Below, one piece after another: positions 1 through 6,882 of a stretch of DNA of 10,348 nt. The notes beneath the pieces were generated by a model. It saw only the letters and a list, made by a program, of their open reading frames with translations, was not told the DNA's origin and searched no databases. The DNA lies in contig CAJUFV010000207.1 in NCBI GenBank assembly GCA_910585795.1, forward strand, positions 1 to 10,348, given 5' to 3'. Origin of the DNA: an uncultured Clostridia bacterium. GTDB taxonomy: Bacteria > Bacillota > Clostridia > UBA1381. How positions within the stretch are numbered: position 1 is the first letter of the stretch; every line of letters starts with the position of its first letter. The position numbers were made by a program, and so were the translations under genes.

Positions 1-125
1 ATAAGCTTTACTTGTGAAAAATTATTGAAGTGATTGTTTGATATTGACATTTAATTGTAAATGAATTTATATATGTCAGTTTGTATAAATTTGAAATTAA
101 ATGTGTGTAAAAATATATCTGAGAT

Positions 126-150
126 AAAAAATGGCTTTAAGCCATTTTTT
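126..150 (-). terminator. Intrinsic terminator of the purCBA unit
   Basis: A perfect 11-bp inverted repeat (AAAAAATGGCT / AGCCATTTTTT) closes a 3-nt loop (TTA). The flanking GAGAT / ATCTC bases at 121-125 and 153-157 lengthen the stem with a single bulged T. On the minus strand the GC-rich tip (TGGCT/AGCCA) is followed by a run of six T, as in a rho-independent terminator. Its outer arm ends on the first base of the purA stop codon (150-152), so it directly follows purA. The T run on the other strand means it could also stop plus-strand transcription entering from the left. Confidence 0.85.
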
Positions 151-1427
151 TATCTCATGATTATGTCTTCACGGTTTGGACCATTTGAAACGATTTTAAT
201 GGGGACTTCAAGTTCCCGCTCAACAAATTCAATATAATTTCGGCAATTTTCAGGAAGGTCCATATATTTCTTTATTCCTCTTATATCTGATTTCCAGCCT
301 GGAAGTACTTTTAAAACAGGCTTTGCTTTTTCAAGCTTGTTAGTAGTAGGGAAATCGCGGATTACTTTTCCGTCTAGCTCATAACCGATACATACCGGTA
401 TTTCATCAAGATAACCCAACACATCAAGTACGGTAAACGCTACTTGTGTTGTACCCTGAACACGGCAGCCATAGCGTGAAGCAACACAGTCAAACCAGCC
501 CATACGTCTTGGTCTTCCGGTTGTGGCGCCAAATTCTCCGCCGTCTCCGCCGCGGCGTCTTAATTCATCTGCCTCTTCGCCGAATATTTCTGAGACAAAG
601 GCTCCTGCGCCTACTGCTGATGAATATGCCTTTACAACTGTTATAATTTCCTTGATTTCATATGGCGGAATACCGGCGCCTACCGCTCCGTATCCGGCAA
701 GAGTAGATGATGATGTAGTCATAGGATAAATGCCGAAATCCGGGTCCTTAAGGGAACCAAGCTGTCCTTCAAGAAGGATATTTTTTCCGCTGCTGATTGC
801 CTCATGCATGAATTTGACAGAGTCTATAACATATGGTTTAATCATTTCACCGTATTCTTTGAGTGTATTGAAAAGCTCTTTCTTGTCAATCAGCGGTTTA
901 TGGTATATATGCTCCAGAAGAAGGTTTTTAACTTCGAGAACATTAGATATTTTTTCTTTTAACAGTTCATCATCAGAGAAAAGCTCCCATACCTGAAATC
1001 CGATTTTAGAGAATTTGTCTGAAAAAAACGGAGCAATACCTGATTTAGTTGAACCGAACTGACGGTCTGAAAGTCTTTCTTCCTCATATTGGTCAAAAAG
1101 CTTGTGATAAGGCATAAGCACTTGCGTTCTTTCTGATACAACAATATTTGGCTTCGGCACTCCGCGCGAGACAACCTCGTTAATCTCTTTTATAAGCGCA
1201 GGAATATCAAGTGCTACTCCGTTGCCAATCATATTTATTACATTCTGATTGAATGAGCCTGACGGAAGCAAATGCAGAGCAAATTTGCCGTAATCATTTA
1301 TAATGGTGTGTCCGGCATTTGCGCCTCCTTGGAATCTGATAACTATATCAGAATCTGCGGCAAGCATATCAGTAATTTTTCCTTTGCCTTCATCTCCCCA
1401 GTTTGCGCCAACGATTGCTTTTACCAT
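150..1427 (-). CDS. purA: Adenylosuccinate synthetase, divergent form
   Basis: This cytosolic enzyme condenses IMP with aspartate using GTP to form adenylosuccinate, the first committed step to AMP. The 425 residues match the usual family length of about 430. The N-terminal GTP loop WGDEGKGK is at 10-17 with the catalytic Asp at 12, and NAGHT carries the catalytic His at 40. The late substrate motif TTGRPRR and the C-terminal SNGPNRED loop are present. Several usually conserved stretches differ: GSTKSGIAP for the GTT..GIGP loop, EGQLG for EGAQG, and KAYSSAVGAGAF for KAYTTRVG.GPF. It is the last gene of purCBA, 37 bp after purB, and only a weak AGAAAG lies about 13 nt before the ATG. PurZ-type function is unlikely because Asp12 is kept. 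Confidence 0.93.
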   Translation of the reverse strand: MVKAIVGANWGDEGKGKITDMLAADSDIVIRFQGGANAGHTIINDYGKFALHLLPSGSFNQNVINMIGNGVALDIPALIKEINEVVSRGVPKPNIVVSERTQVLMPYHKLFDQYEEERLSDRQFGSTKSGIAPFFSDKFSKIGFQVWELFSDDELLKEKISNVLEVKNLLLEHIYHKPLIDKKELFNTLKEYGEMIKPYVIDSVKFMHEAISSGKNILLEGQLGSLKDPDFGIYPMTTSSSTLAGYGAVGAGIPPYEIKEIITVVKAYSSAVGAGAFVSEIFGEEADELRRRGGDGGEFGATTGRPRRMGWFDCVASRYGCRVQGTTQVAFTVLDVLGYLDEIPVCIGYELDGKVIRDFPTTNKLEKAKPVLKVLPGWKSDIRGIKKYMDLPENCRNYIEFVERELEVPIKIVSNGPNREDIIMR

Positions 1428-1464
1428 AATTTTATACCAACTTTCTATTTAAAATTGTCTGTAA

Positions 1465-2898
1465 TTATACGTTGATTTCTACTTCTATACCCAGTAAATC
1501 TCTATTTTTTTCAAGAATAGGAAGAACATAGTCATTCAGGAAGTCTTCCACCTGCTGCGGCGCGCGTCCGACATAGTTTTCGGGCTTCATAACGGCGTTG
1601 ATTTCATCAATAGTAAGTCCGAAGGACGAATCAGCCGCGATAAGCTCGGCAAGGTTATTTTCTTTACCCTCTACTTTGACTGTCTTTCCCGCCTCCATTG
1701 AGTAAACTCTTATTTTTTCATGTAAATCCTGTCTGTCGCCGCCTTTTTTGACAGCGTTCATCATTATATTTTCTGTGGCCATAAACGGAATTTCACGCAT
1801 AAACTGCTGATGTATAACTTTGTCATAAACAACAAGTCCGTCAACAACATTTATATACAAATTTAAAATGGCATCTACTGCGAGGAATGCTTCAGGAACC
1901 GAAATTCTTTTGTTTGCGCTATCGTCAAGCGTTCTTTCAAACCACTGCGTAGAGGCTGTAATTGCGGGATTTAGCGCGTCCACAATAACGTATCTTGCAA
2001 GAGAACCTATTCTTTCGCTTCTCATAGGGTTTCTCTTGTATGCCATAGCGGAAGAGCCAATCTGTGATTTTTCAAAAGGCTCCTCGATTTGCTTCAAATG
2101 CTGAAGAAGTCTTATATCGTTTGAGAATTTGTACGCGCTTTGTGCTATAAGGCTAAGTACATTAAGCATCTGAGAGTCAAGCTTTCTCGGATATGTTTGT
2201 CCGCTTACAGGGAAAGAGCTAGTGTATCCCATTTTTTCAGCTATTTTTTTGTCAAGCTCTTTACATTTTTCGTGATTGCCTTCAAAAAGCTCAAGGAAGC
2301 TTGCCTGTGTGCCTGTTGTACCTTTACAGCCGAGAAGCTTTGCCTTTGACAGCTGATAATCAATATCTTCAAGGTCCATAAGCAGGTCTTCAAGCCATAG
2401 TGCCGCACGCTTGCCGACAGTAGTTGGCTGAGCCGGCTGAAAATGTGTAAATGCAAGGGTAGGTAAATCCTTGTATTCTTTTGCGAATTTTGTCAGCTCA
2501 CCTATAAGACAAATAAGTTTTTTCTTTATAAGCCGCATGGCTTCTGTCATGATTATAATATCGGTATTGTCGCCTACATAACAGCTTGTCGCTCCCAGAT
2601 GGATAATAGGCTTAGCGTCTGGACACTGTACTCCGTACGCGTATACATGAGACATTACGTCATGACGCACTTCTTTTTCACGTTCTTTTGCAATATCATA
2701 ATTTATGTCATATACATGCTCTTTCATTTGAGCAATCTGTTTATCAGTTATATCAAGTCCAAGCTCCTGCTCACTTTCAGCAAGCGCAATCCACAGCTTT
2801 CTCCATGTAGAAAATTTTTTGTCCGGGGAAAATATATACTGCATTTCTTTTGACGCGTAACGGGAGTTCAGCGGACTTTCATAAGTATCTGTTGCCAT
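1465..2898 (-). CDS. purB: Adenylosuccinate lyase, long human-like type
   Basis: This enzyme removes fumarate from SAICAR to give AICAR and from adenylosuccinate to give AMP, so it serves both the main purine pathway and the AMP branch. It belongs to the fumarase/aspartase superfamily and should act as a homotetramer. Visible motifs are RHDVMSHV near 78-85, HLGATSCYVGDNTD at 100-113, THFQPAQPTTVGKR at 151-164 with a probable catalytic His at 152, and the superfamily signature GSSAMAYKRNPMRSE at 281-295. At 477 residues it is longer than the roughly 430-residue Bacillus enzyme. Its motifs and spacing resemble human ADSL as I recall it. A good AGGAG lies 7 nt before the start, 1 bp from the purC stop, which suggests coupled translation. 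Confidence 0.96.
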   Translation of the reverse strand: MATDTYESPLNSRYASKEMQYIFSPDKKFSTWRKLWIALAESEQELGLDITDKQIAQMKEHVYDINYDIAKEREKEVRHDVMSHVYAYGVQCPDAKPIIHLGATSCYVGDNTDIIIMTEAMRLIKKKLICLIGELTKFAKEYKDLPTLAFTHFQPAQPTTVGKRAALWLEDLLMDLEDIDYQLSKAKLLGCKGTTGTQASFLELFEGNHEKCKELDKKIAEKMGYTSSFPVSGQTYPRKLDSQMLNVLSLIAQSAYKFSNDIRLLQHLKQIEEPFEKSQIGSSAMAYKRNPMRSERIGSLARYVIVDALNPAITASTQWFERTLDDSANKRISVPEAFLAVDAILNLYINVVDGLVVYDKVIHQQFMREIPFMATENIMMNAVKKGGDRQDLHEKIRVYSMEAGKTVKVEGKENNLAELIAADSSFGLTIDEINAVMKPENYVGRAPQQVEDFLNDYVLPILEKNRDLLGIEVEINV

Positions 2899-2905
2899 AA
2901 AAATT

Positions 2906-2910
2906 CTCCT
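2906..2910 (-). promoter_or_regulatory. Ribosome binding site of purB
   Basis: Read on the minus strand, AGGAG is followed by a 7-nt A/T spacer and the purB ATG (2898-2896). It sits within the 13-bp gap after the purC stop (2914-2912). It fixes the purB start and supports co-translation of the two genes. Confidence 0.8.
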
Positions 2911-2911
2911 A

Positions 2912-3619
2912 TTATAAACCTAATCTTTTAAATACTTCGTTATATGCTTCCTCGACATTGCCCATATCTCGTCTGAAACGGTCTTTATCAAGCTTTTCAT
3001 GTGTTTGAGCGTCCCATAGACGGCATGTGTCAGGTGATATTTCGTCTGCCAGAATAATCTGTCCGTCCGGTGTTCTGCCAAACTCAATTTTGAAGTCTAC
3101 AAGCTCTATATTAATACTATCAAAATATGCTTTAAGAACATCATTTACTTTATAAGTAAGGTCCGCAATTGTATCAAGGTCTTCTTTGCTTGCCGCGCCG
3201 ATTGCTATAATCTGGGAGTCGTTAATCATAGGGTCGCCCAGGTCGTCATCCTTTAAGCAGTATTCAAGTGTTGTACAATTGAGCTTTTTACCCTCCTCAA
3301 CACCAAAACGCTTTGAAAAACTTCCGGCGGCAATATTTCTGATAATAACCTCAAGAGGCACAATTGTAACTTTTTTGACAACTGTTTCTCTGTCAGAAAG
3401 CTCCTCCACAAAATGCGTTGGAATACCTTTCTTTTCCATTATCTGCATAAGAAAGTTTGACATTTTGTTGTTGATGACACCTTTGCCTGAAATCTGTCCT
3501 TTTTTAAGACCGTTAAACGCAGTAGCGTCATCTTTGTAGTCAACGATATATAGGTTTTCATCTGTAGTCTTAAAAACCTTTTTCGCCTTTCCTTCATAAA
3601 GCTGTTCTAATTTTTCCAT
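2912..3619 (-). CDS. purC: SAICAR synthase (phosphoribosylaminoimidazole-succinocarboxamide synthase)
   Basis: PurC ligates aspartate to CAIR with ATP to make SAICAR, which PurB then cleaves. The 235 residues match the usual bacterial length of about 235-240. The N-terminal ATP-binding strand LYEGKAKKVF is at 7-16. PLEVIIRNIAAGS at 88-100 and DEISPDTCRLWD at 192-203 are the two family signatures. The ATG is preceded by AAAGGA (3635-3630 on the minus strand) with a 10-nt spacer. It is the first gene of purCBA. A near-consensus promoter lies about 57 bp upstream of the ATG, and I see no riboswitch fold in the short leader. Confidence 0.97.
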   Translation of the reverse strand: MEKLEQLYEGKAKKVFKTTDENLYIVDYKDDATAFNGLKKGQISGKGVINNKMSNFLMQIMEKKGIPTHFVEELSDRETVVKKVTIVPLEVIIRNIAAGSFSKRFGVEEGKKLNCTTLEYCLKDDDLGDPMINDSQIIAIGAASKEDLDTIADLTYKVNDVLKAYFDSINIELVDFKIEFGRTPDGQIILADEISPDTCRLWDAQTHEKLDKDRFRRDMGNVEEAYNEVFKRLGL

Positions 3620-3675
3620 ACTTATCAGTTCCTTTCCGTAAATTCATCAATGTGTGAACATAGATTTACCAATAT

Positions 3676-3704
3676 ATTATATTATAAAGTCCTGACAAAA
3701 TCAA
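3676..3704 (-). promoter_or_regulatory. Predicted sigma-A-type promoter of purCBA
   Basis: On the minus strand TTGATT (3704-3699) and TATAAT (3681-3676) are separated by exactly 17 bp. The -10 box matches consensus fully and the -35 box matches four of six. Transcription would start near 3669, leaving a leader of about 50 nt before purC. The spacer and the region just upstream of the -35 box carry the inverted repeat described separately. Confidence 0.7.
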
Positions 3705-3712
3705 GACTTTAT
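3684..3712. repeat. 8-bp inverted repeat overlapping the purC promoter (candidate operator)
   Basis: ATAAAGTC (3684-3691) and GACTTTAT (3705-3712) form a perfect inverted repeat with 13 bp between the arms. One arm lies in the purC promoter spacer and the other just upstream of its -35 box. The repeat lies upstream of both predicted transcription starts, so it should not be transcribed. A protein-binding site therefore fits better than an RNA hairpin. It does not look like the Bacillus PurBox. The regulator is unknown. Confidence 0.45.
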
Positions 3713-3762
3713 GCATAACTTTAGAAAATTACACAATAAAATATACGCGGATAAATTAGCTA

Positions 3763-3791
3763 TTGAAAAATATGGCTGATTGAGGTATAAT
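3763..3791 (+). promoter_or_regulatory. Predicted sigma-A-type promoter of ilvA
   Basis: TTGAAA (3763-3768) and TATAAT (3786-3791) are separated by 17 bp. This is a near-perfect vegetative promoter, with a leader of about 30 nt to the ilvA start. It is back to back with the purC promoter, and the two -35 boxes are about 58 bp apart. Confidence 0.75.
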
Positions 3792-3813
3792 AAATAAAAT
3801 AAGGATAAGCAAC

Positions 3814-3820
3814 GAAAGGA
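3814..3820 (+). promoter_or_regulatory. Ribosome binding site that decides the ilvA start
   Basis: GAAAGGA ends 10 nt before the ATG at 3831 but only 1 nt before the in-frame TTG at 3822. The spacing makes the ATG the likely start. Confidence 0.75.
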
Positions 3821-3830
3821 CTTGTATATA

Positions 3831-5039
3831 ATGGATTTGGATTTAAAGGATATTGAGAAAGCCGCTAAAAGGCTTGAGGCGACAATTCACAGAACAAAGA
3901 TAGAATCGTCAAAAACCTTTTCAGATATGACGGGAGCGGAAGTGTATCTTAAATTTGAAAATCAGCAAAAGACCGGTTCATTTAAAATCAGAGGCGCGTC
4001 AAATAAAATCGCGGCTCTTGTGGAACGCGGAGAAATAAAAGCGGCGGTCGCGTCATCAGCGGGTAATCATGCGCAGGGAGTGGCATATGCTTCTCACGTG
4101 CATAATATTCCGGCAACGATTGTAATGCCAAAGTCTACTCCTATAGCGAAGGTCAGTGCTACTGAAGGTTACGGCGCAAGGGTTGTGCTACATGGTGACT
4201 GCTATGATGACGCGTACAACAAGGCTGTTGAGATTCAGGAAAAAGAAGGCGCTACATTTCTGCATCCATTTGATGATTTTGAGGTTATGGCCGGACAGGG
4301 TACAATCGGTATAGAAATTCTTGAAGACCTTCCTACAGTTGATATGGTCATTGTCCCTGCCGGCGGCGGCGGACTGCTTTCCGGTGTCGCGGCGTGTATA
4401 AAGCAGATTAATCCGCGAGTGCAGATAGTAGGCGTGCAGGCTGAGGGCGCGGACGCGATAAGCAGGTCCTTTAATGAAAAGAAAATGATAGTTACAGATA
4501 CGGCAACTACTATCGCGGACGGTATTGCCGTAAAGGCGCCGGGTGAGCATACTATGGAAATGATTAATAAATATGCTGACGCCGTAGTGACCGTATCGGA
4601 TGCCGAAATCTCAGAGGCAATACTGTTGCTGTTAGAAAGAACAAAACAGGTTGTGGAGCCGGCCGGAGCGACTACGCTGGCGGCAGTGCTGAACGGCAGA
4701 GTTGATGTTAAGGACAAAAAGGTTGTTTGCGTGCTTTCGGGCGGTAATGTTGATGTTAGTTTTATTCAGAGAATAATAGACCTTGGTCTTGTCAGCCGAG
4801 AGAGAAAGCTCAAATTCAGAACTACATTGCTTGATATTCCCGGAAGTCTGGAGCATCTGTCAAAGGTATTGTCTGATTCCAGCGCGAATATAATTATGGT
4901 ACAGTATGACCGCTGGAGCGCGGATTTGGACCCTAATGAGGCAATTATACATATTGCCTGTGAGGTGGGAGGAAAGGAACACGGTGAAAAAACTGTTAAG
5001 GCTTTGGAAAGAAACGGGTATACTGTTATAAAGGAATAA
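3831..5039 (+). CDS. ilvA: Threonine ammonia-lyase with one C-terminal ACT domain
   Basis: This PLP enzyme deaminates L-threonine to 2-oxobutanoate and ammonia, feeding isoleucine synthesis or threonine breakdown. From the chosen ATG it has 402 residues. The PLP-lysine motif SFKIRGA puts the Schiff-base Lys at 52, and the phosphate-binding glycine loop PAGGGG is at 176-181. After the catalytic fold (to about 320), residues from about 327 form a single ACT-like regulatory domain (LKFRTTLLDIPGSLEHLSKVL and following). This matches the medium-length single-ACT threonine deaminase class rather than the long two-ACT IlvA or the short domainless form. An upstream in-frame TTG at 3822 is too close to the ribosome binding site. 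The ligand of the ACT domain cannot be read from sequence, so biosynthetic versus catabolic use stays open. Confidence 0.93.
   Translation: MDLDLKDIEKAAKRLEATIHRTKIESSKTFSDMTGAEVYLKFENQQKTGSFKIRGASNKIAALVERGEIKAAVASSAGNHAQGVAYASHVHNIPATIVMPKSTPIAKVSATEGYGARVVLHGDCYDDAYNKAVEIQEKEGATFLHPFDDFEVMAGQGTIGIEILEDLPTVDMVIVPAGGGGLLSGVAACIKQINPRVQIVGVQAEGADAISRSFNEKKMIVTDTATTIADGIAVKAPGEHTMEMINKYADAVVTVSDAEISEAILLLLERTKQVVEPAGATTLAAVLNGRVDVKDKKVVCVLSGGNVDVSFIQRIIDLGLVSRERKLKFRTTLLDIPGSLEHLSKVLSDSSANIIMVQYDRWSADLDPNEAIIHIACEVGGKEHGEKTVKALERNGYTVIKE
5004..5032 (+). promoter_or_regulatory. Possible internal promoter for the HD gene
   Basis: TTGGAA (5004-5009) and TATAAA (5027-5032) are separated by 17 bp inside the last codons of ilvA. 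They match consensus at four and five of six positions. It could give the HD gene and recX independent expression, but boxes of this quality also occur by chance in A/T-rich DNA. Confidence 0.3.
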
Positions 5040-5085
5040 AAATATTTCAGTGAATAATCTGTGAAAGGAATCAGTATTTATAGCT

Positions 5086-6273
5086 ATGGTAAAAAAATCT
5101 CTTATTTCACTTGTATATGAGGCGGCTTCAATCCAGCGCTGGAATGACCATATTCGACCGTGGACGGGTTTTACGGAGCTTGATAAGCAGGCACATAAAA
5201 TGTTTTACGCGTATGTTCTTGCAAAATGTGAGGGCAGCGGCACGGATATGATAAAGCTTATAGAAGGCGGAATATTTGAGTTTTTTCACAGAATTGTTAT
5301 GACAGACATAAAGCCGCCTATTTATCATAAGCTTGTTAAGGAGAAGGGATATCAGATAGACCGCTGGGTGATGTCCGAGCTTCAGGAGCATATGGAGGGT
5401 ATAGGCGGAGGATTTTTTGAGCGTATGGAGAAGTATTATACGGATAAATCCTATTCATCGCTTGAAAAACAGATTTTGAAGGCGGCGCATTATCACGCGA
5501 GTAACTGGGAATTTAAGATAATATATCCTATGAATACCGAAACATTTGGTATTGAGCAGGTAAAGCGTGAAATGACAGAGGGACTGGCCGCGTGTGATAC
5601 GTTTAACGGATTTCGTTATTTTGCGGGAAGTGAGTATTTGAGGAATTTTCTGTCGCTTATAGGGAAACTGAGATATCAGCAGAGATGGGCGAAGGCCGTA
5701 AGAATGCCGCAGACGTTTGTTATGGGACATATGCTGGTAGTTGCGATACTTTCTTATTTTATGACTCTTGAGCTTGACAGACCATGCGGAAAGCGTCTGG
5801 AAAATAACTTTTTTGCGGGGCTTTTTCATGACTTGCCTGAGGTGCTGACGCGTGATATAGTGTCACCGGTTAAAAACAGTGTTAAAGGGTTGGACAGTAT
5901 AATAAGTGAAATAGAGGATGAACAGATGCGTGAGGTTATATATCCGCTTTTGCCTCCGTCATGGCGCAGTGAAATAGAATACTACACCCAGAACGAATTT
6001 GATTCAAAAATAATTGATGACGGGGACATTGATATGGTAACGTCTGATATTATAAATGAAAAATATAATGATGATAAATACAATCCGATAGATGGGCAGA
6101 TTATCCGTGGCTGTGACCATTTATCCGCTTACATTGAGGCGTATATGTCACTGAGCTATGGTATTAAATCCGAGCAGATGATGAGCGGATATCAGCATTT
6201 ACGGCAGCGATACAGTAATAAGCTTATAGGCGGGATTGATTTTAGTAAATTGTTTGGATATTTTGTATTATGA
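5086..6273 (+). CDS. YfbR-like HD-domain phosphohydrolase with two HD-like halves
   Basis: This is probably a metal-dependent phosphohydrolase of the HD superfamily, related to the 5'-deoxynucleotidase YfbR; the substrate is not known. The C-terminal half of this 395-residue protein follows the E. coli YfbR pattern as I recall it: QRW at 199-201, His215, FHDLPEVLTRD with His248-Asp249, IVSPVK at 258-263 and CDHLSAYIEA with Asp344. The N-terminal half repeats the order in degenerate form: QRW at 17-19, His37 in DKQAHK, and FFHRIVMTDIKPP at 66-78, where the HD pair has become HR. YfbR itself is about 200 residues, so this is double length. No signal peptide is seen. AAAGGA lies an unusually long 16 nt before the ATG. 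The 3' end overlaps recX by 4 bp. Confidence 0.82.
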   Translation: MVKKSLISLVYEAASIQRWNDHIRPWTGFTELDKQAHKMFYAYVLAKCEGSGTDMIKLIEGGIFEFFHRIVMTDIKPPIYHKLVKEKGYQIDRWVMSELQEHMEGIGGGFFERMEKYYTDKSYSSLEKQILKAAHYHASNWEFKIIYPMNTETFGIEQVKREMTEGLAACDTFNGFRYFAGSEYLRNFLSLIGKLRYQQRWAKAVRMPQTFVMGHMLVVAILSYFMTLELDRPCGKRLENNFFAGLFHDLPEVLTRDIVSPVKNSVKGLDSIISEIEDEQMREVIYPLLPPSWRSEIEYYTQNEFDSKIIDDGDIDMVTSDIINEKYNDDKYNPIDGQIIRGCDHLSAYIEAYMSLSYGIKSEQMMSGYQHLRQRYSNKLIGGIDFSKLFGYFVL

Positions 6274-6764
6274 GAAAATATAGAAATATGACGGAGCAGA
6301 GTGAGCTGACATTTGAGGAAGCTAAAGATAAAGCACTTCGTTTGCTTGAATTCCGTTCACACAGTGAAAAGGAGCTTTCAGATAAGCTGAAACGAGCAGG
6401 CGCGAAGGAATTTGACATTGAAGAAGTTCTTGAGTTTTGCCGTAACTATGGTTTTGTAAATGACAGACAGTATGCGCTTTCAAAGGCGAGGGATTTGAAA
6501 AATCTTAAAAAGTATGGCAATCAGCGCATAAAAGCGGAGCTTTACAGTAAGGGTATTCAGTCGGAATATGTAGAAGAAGCGATTGACGAGCTTGGCGATG
6601 ATGAGGATAATATGCTTATGCCTCTGGTTGAAAAAAAACTTCGCGGTGATTTTGCGAAGAAAAATATTGATAAATGCATACGATATTTTTTATATCGCGG
6701 ATATAATTTCAGCGATATAAAAAATTGTATAGAAAAAATAAGGGAAGAATATTGTGAGGAATAA
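6270..6764 (+). CDS. recX: Regulatory protein RecX
   Basis: RecX binds RecA and its filaments and usually restrains strand exchange and the SOS response. The 164-residue, charged, all-helical protein shows the RecX pattern of repeated three-helix units: ALRLLEFRSHSEKELSDKL at 22-40, EVLEFCRNYGFVNDRQYA at 52-69, and a last unit around CIRYFLYRGYNFSDI at 136-150. The start overlaps the HD stop as ATGA, implying coupled translation. A second in-frame ATG at 6288 would remove six residues and cannot be excluded, because neither start has a strong ribosome binding site. No recA lies in the window, and I found no clear SOS box upstream. Confidence 0.88.
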   Translation: MRKYRNMTEQSELTFEEAKDKALRLLEFRSHSEKELSDKLKRAGAKEFDIEEVLEFCRNYGFVNDRQYALSKARDLKNLKKYGNQRIKAELYSKGIQSEYVEEAIDELGDDEDNMLMPLVEKKLRGDFAKKNIDKCIRYFLYRGYNFSDIKNCIEKIREEYCEE

Positions 6765-6813
6765 ATCTAAACAAAATTCATGTGCTTAACTGTAATTTGG
6801 GACATAAAATGTG

Positions 6814-6842
6814 TTTACGTGTTTTTTTGAAGATGATTTAAT
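6814..6842 (+). promoter_or_regulatory. Possible promoter of rimO-pgsA-hisIE
   Basis: TTTACG (6814-6819) and TTTAAT (6837-6842) with a 17-bp spacer lie in the 118-bp gap between recX and rimO, the largest gap on this strand. The match is moderate (four and five of six). No terminator is seen in the gap, so readthrough from upstream is also possible. Confidence 0.4.
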
Positions 6843-6882
6843 TTGAGTCCTGAATTGGTGAAAGGAGCTAATATATATAATT

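Noticed and set aside
523..996. Two plus-strand open frames (523-729 and 730-996) opposite purA
   Set aside because: They lie fully antisense to a well-supported purA, have no ribosome binding site, and their translations show no recognisable family pattern.
150..1427. PurA as a PurZ-type enzyme for diaminopurine DNA
   Set aside because: The catalytic Asp12, which I recall is replaced in PurZ, is present, and the gene is the last member of a purC-purB-purA unit, so an ordinary role in AMP synthesis is far more likely.
3186..3539. 117-codon plus-strand open frame opposite purC
   Set aside because: It is a shadow of purC, with no ribosome binding site and a low-complexity Ser/Leu/Ile-rich product typical of antisense frames.
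3620..3675. Guanine or other purine riboswitch upstream of purC
   Set aside because: The predicted leader is only about 50 nt and shows no three-way-junction pattern or terminator/antiterminator pair.
3822..3830. TTG start for ilvA at 3822
   Set aside because: It leaves only 1 nt after the GAAAGGA site; the ATG at 3831 has a 10-nt spacer.
4235..4717. 160-codon minus-strand open frame opposite ilvA
   Set aside because: It is long but fully antisense to ilvA, rich in Ser, Ala, Thr and Ile as expected from reverse reading of GC-ending codons, and lacks any start context.
5455..5829. 124-codon minus-strand open frame opposite the HD gene
   Set aside because: The coding frame on the plus strand has conserved HD motifs; the antisense product is Lys/Arg-rich without a family pattern.
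5040..6270. SOS box controlling recX
   Set aside because: I looked for a GAAC-N4-GTTC-like site upstream of the HD gene and recX and found none.
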